A DNA stretch of 43,862 nt from Chryseobacterium pennae (lineage in GTDB: Bacteria; Bacteroidota; Bacteroidia; Flavobacteriales; Weeksellaceae): the NCBI RefSeq assembly GCF_003385515.1, contig NZ_QNVT01000040.1, positions 1 to 43,862 of the forward strand, written 5' to 3'. Below the pieces are notes generated by a model that saw only the letters and a list, made by a program, of their open reading frames with translations, had not been told where the DNA came from and searched no databases. Each line of letters begins with the position of its first letter. Position 1 is the stretch's first letter. Below, piece by piece: positions 41,963 to 43,862 of the stretch. Position numbers and translations under genes: made by a program.

Positions 41963-43783
41963 TTATGTGTTTTCTGTTTCTTCCGTCATAAGCTCAAGAG
42001 TGTAAGCTTTTAATGGCTCTTTAAAAATTACCATTCCATCTTTATCAACAGTTCCTGATAAAGTTAATTCATTAATGCCATCTGCTAATGGATCACCATC
42101 ATCAGACTTTATAGTAACATCAATATTTTCTCCCTCCTCATAGTTTCTTGTCTGAACAATGAGATTCATATCAACAAAAAACTTGGAATCATCCATTAAA
42201 GATGTATTTTCTTCTTCATAAGCCCAATACATTGATGCTATTTGCTTTTCTTTTGTATAATCAAACTCACCATTTTGAGGAAGTTTATTCATTTGTGGAG
42301 CTTTGTACTCAATTTTATCTTTAGCAGTCAATAATGAGTTTGCTCCGTATACATGCATTCTGTCTTTTGCTCCGAACTCTGTCTGACCATCGGTATATCC
42401 TATGAATTTTTCTTTACCATAAAGGTCTAAGTGAGCTTTTGCTGATATTTCAGTATTAGTCCCAGCATTGATGATCGTTTTCTTACCACTGTCTTGACTT
42501 ATCTCTTGTTTAGCAATAATTTTGATATTTTGCCCAACATTAGTATCCATATTCTTTCCTGCATTGGTTTCAATATTCTCTTCAATATCAAACTTCAGGT
42601 TCTTCGACTTTATAGTAATAGTTTCAGGGGCGGTAATATTGATATTGCTTCCTTCTGTGTCAAATCTGAGTTCATTACCACTTTTATCTGTCAAGAGTAT
42701 GCTTTCGTCTTCTGTAAACACTAATCTATGTCCACTTCTGGTCTGTAAAGATTTTACACGGTTGTTCATTCCACCTCCTAGACCTACACCACCATGAAAC
42801 ATTCCACCCATGGCAAAAGGAAAATCAGGGTTATGATATTCAAAACCCACCATTACCTGATCTCTGATTTCAGGGACAGTAACAAAACCTCTGTTCTGGC
42901 TTACAGCATCTGTTCCACCAGCATCAGGACTCATCATTCGGATAAAATGGGTAGTATCATTCAATTGCCAATCAAATCTTACTTGTATTCTTCCCTGGTT
43001 TAAAGGATCAACGTTAGAGATCACAGTTGCAACCTGTGGTTCAGCCTTTGGTATTATAAAATCAGGCTTAGGCATAAATCCAGTGCCTTCAGCTATTGCT
43101 TCAAAGCTTCCTGTATAGTAGCCTCTTGCATCAACTTCATGATTTACTTCAGTCATCATCAAAGTGGTGAAGTGTGAAGTCTGATTGCTATCTGGTTTTC
43201 TCATCGCTAAATCTGCTACACAACCTGTATATAGAAATGGTACAGTTGTTTTTCCTGAAACGGTAAAAACATCTACTGCTTTACTCCCTCTTGCACTTTT
43301 CTGAGAATCGTCTATATCAAGAAACATATTAGGATTTACAGGAGCAGGAGTCAGTGAGCGGGTTTTAAATATATTGTTGTTAAGCTCGTATGTTTCAGAT
43401 GATAATTCACCAAGATGTTTGATTTGATTATCAACTCCGACCATCTTTGCATGGTTACTGCTATTATAGCCAAAATATTCAGGCTTGATATGTACTGCAT
43501 TAAGTTCTATCTGTACATCATTGACATTACTGCCATCAATAAGCTTTATGGACTTTTCATGAGGTGGTAACTTTCCGAAGTGAAGCACTTCACCATCATA
43601 ATAAAATTGTTCTCCATAAGCCTCTGCAATTCTGGCAAGGTAGTTATAATGAGTTTCGCAGTATTGTGAACTATAATTAATATATCCCTTGTTTTGGGTG
43701 TCTATTCTGAAATCGAAATTATTAGTTCCCAAAGATTCTTTAATTATCCTATCAGCAATAATTTGTAAATCGTCAGCAAAAAG
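41963..43783 (-). pseudogene. vgrG: vgrG spike gene, 5' end lost to an insertion sequence
   Basis: About 606 codons remain. Without a start, the frame opens at 43783 as LFADDLQIIADRIIKE; the first TTG start candidate is 43732. Present are the gp27-like end region (YINYSSQYCETHYNYLARIAEAYGEQFYYDG, landmarks THYNYLARIAE and YGEQFYYDG), the gp5-like OB domain (GRIQVRFDW, VTVPEIRDQVMVGFE) and a needle of short polar repeats (about 350-460, ITAPETITIKS, TNAGKNMDTNVG). A C-terminal beta domain of about 100 residues begins ASMYWAYEEE. The upstream 150-200 codons are outside or destroyed. The extra C-terminal domain probably holds the Tae4 effector. Confidence 0.85.
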
Positions 43784-43862
43784 TGTACTGATTTAGGCTC
43801 TCACTTAAGGAGTGTTTCATAAGAGATTAATTTTTAAATTTGATATTATGAACACCAGGAAA
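43784..43862 (+). mobile_element. Left end of a probable IS3-type insertion sequence with transposase start
   Basis: At 43784 the text TGTACTGA begins, resembling the TGTA-TGA ends of IS3-family elements. The vgrG frame stops making sense at the same point. A TAAATTTG -7 box (43835-43842) is followed by ATG at 43848, which starts MNTRK, a common opening of IS3-type transposase OrfA. The element runs off the window, so its other end and target duplication cannot be seen. Family assignment is tentative. Confidence 0.5.

Noticed and set aside
31462..43862. A CRISPR array or integrase/attachment site bounding the accessory region
   Set aside because: No regularly spaced direct repeats, no integrase gene and no duplicated end sequence were seen. 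The three hairpin repeats are too few and too far apart for an array.

Overview
The window looks like a chromosomal segment of a member of the Flavobacteriales in phylum Bacteroidota, most like Chryseobacterium or a relative. The grounds are low GC content, promoters of the Bacteroidota type (TAnnTTTG with an upstream TTTG), few Shine-Dalgarno sequences, a TonB-dependent receptor, LytS/LytTR regulation, and Bacteroidota-style type VI secretion (T6SS) spike proteins. The genus is inferred from protein character, not from a search.

Layout. (1) 170-3810, minus: gnd-zwf-pgl, the complete oxidative pentose phosphate branch as one operon. (2) 4153-10451, minus: a tight operon of a small His/Cys-rich exported protein, a siderophore-type TonB-dependent receptor, two ABC-2 permeases and one ABC ATPase, ending in a hairpin terminator. 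(3) 10914-14454, minus: a CPBP membrane protease, a TraB-like DUF5694 protein, a LytS-type histidine kinase and a LytTR response regulator, apparently one operon behind a textbook promoter. (4) 14960-17449, minus: AhpD-like protein, GNAT acetyltransferase and a MocR regulator, divergent from (5) 17526-23993, plus: an azoreductase-like flavoprotein and a complete RND efflux set (adaptor, pump, outer-membrane channel). A decayed TetA-like MFS gene follows. (6) 25184-31461, plus: AraC regulator, outer-membrane protein, small membrane protein, NmrA-like protein, cold-shock protein, MaoC-like protein and a ChaA-like cation/proton antiporter.

(7) 32576-43862 is an AT-rich accessory region. It holds a Toprim protein of the Wadjet JetD type next to the 3' end of an SMC-like ATPase gene. 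This is fused head-to-head at about 34377 to the 3' end of a phage tape-measure gene. Tail-gene debris and a set of unrecognised or defence-like genes follow: a four-helix membrane protein, an SH3/membrane protein, a GIY-YIG protein and an Abi_C protein. The region closes with a T6SS effector cassette (vgrG, Tae4 amidase, Tai4-like immunity protein, DUF4280 PAAR-like tip). Its vgrG is cut at the 5' end by what looks like an IS3-type element entering from the right edge.

A divergent intergenic hairpin repeat occurs three times (about 14.7, 28.8 and 32.4 kb). The most interesting candidates for new biology are the CPBP/TraB-like/LytTR operon, a possible peptide-signalling module, and the accessory region, with its truncated SMC-Toprim pair and uncharacterised genes between phage debris and a T6SS cassette.
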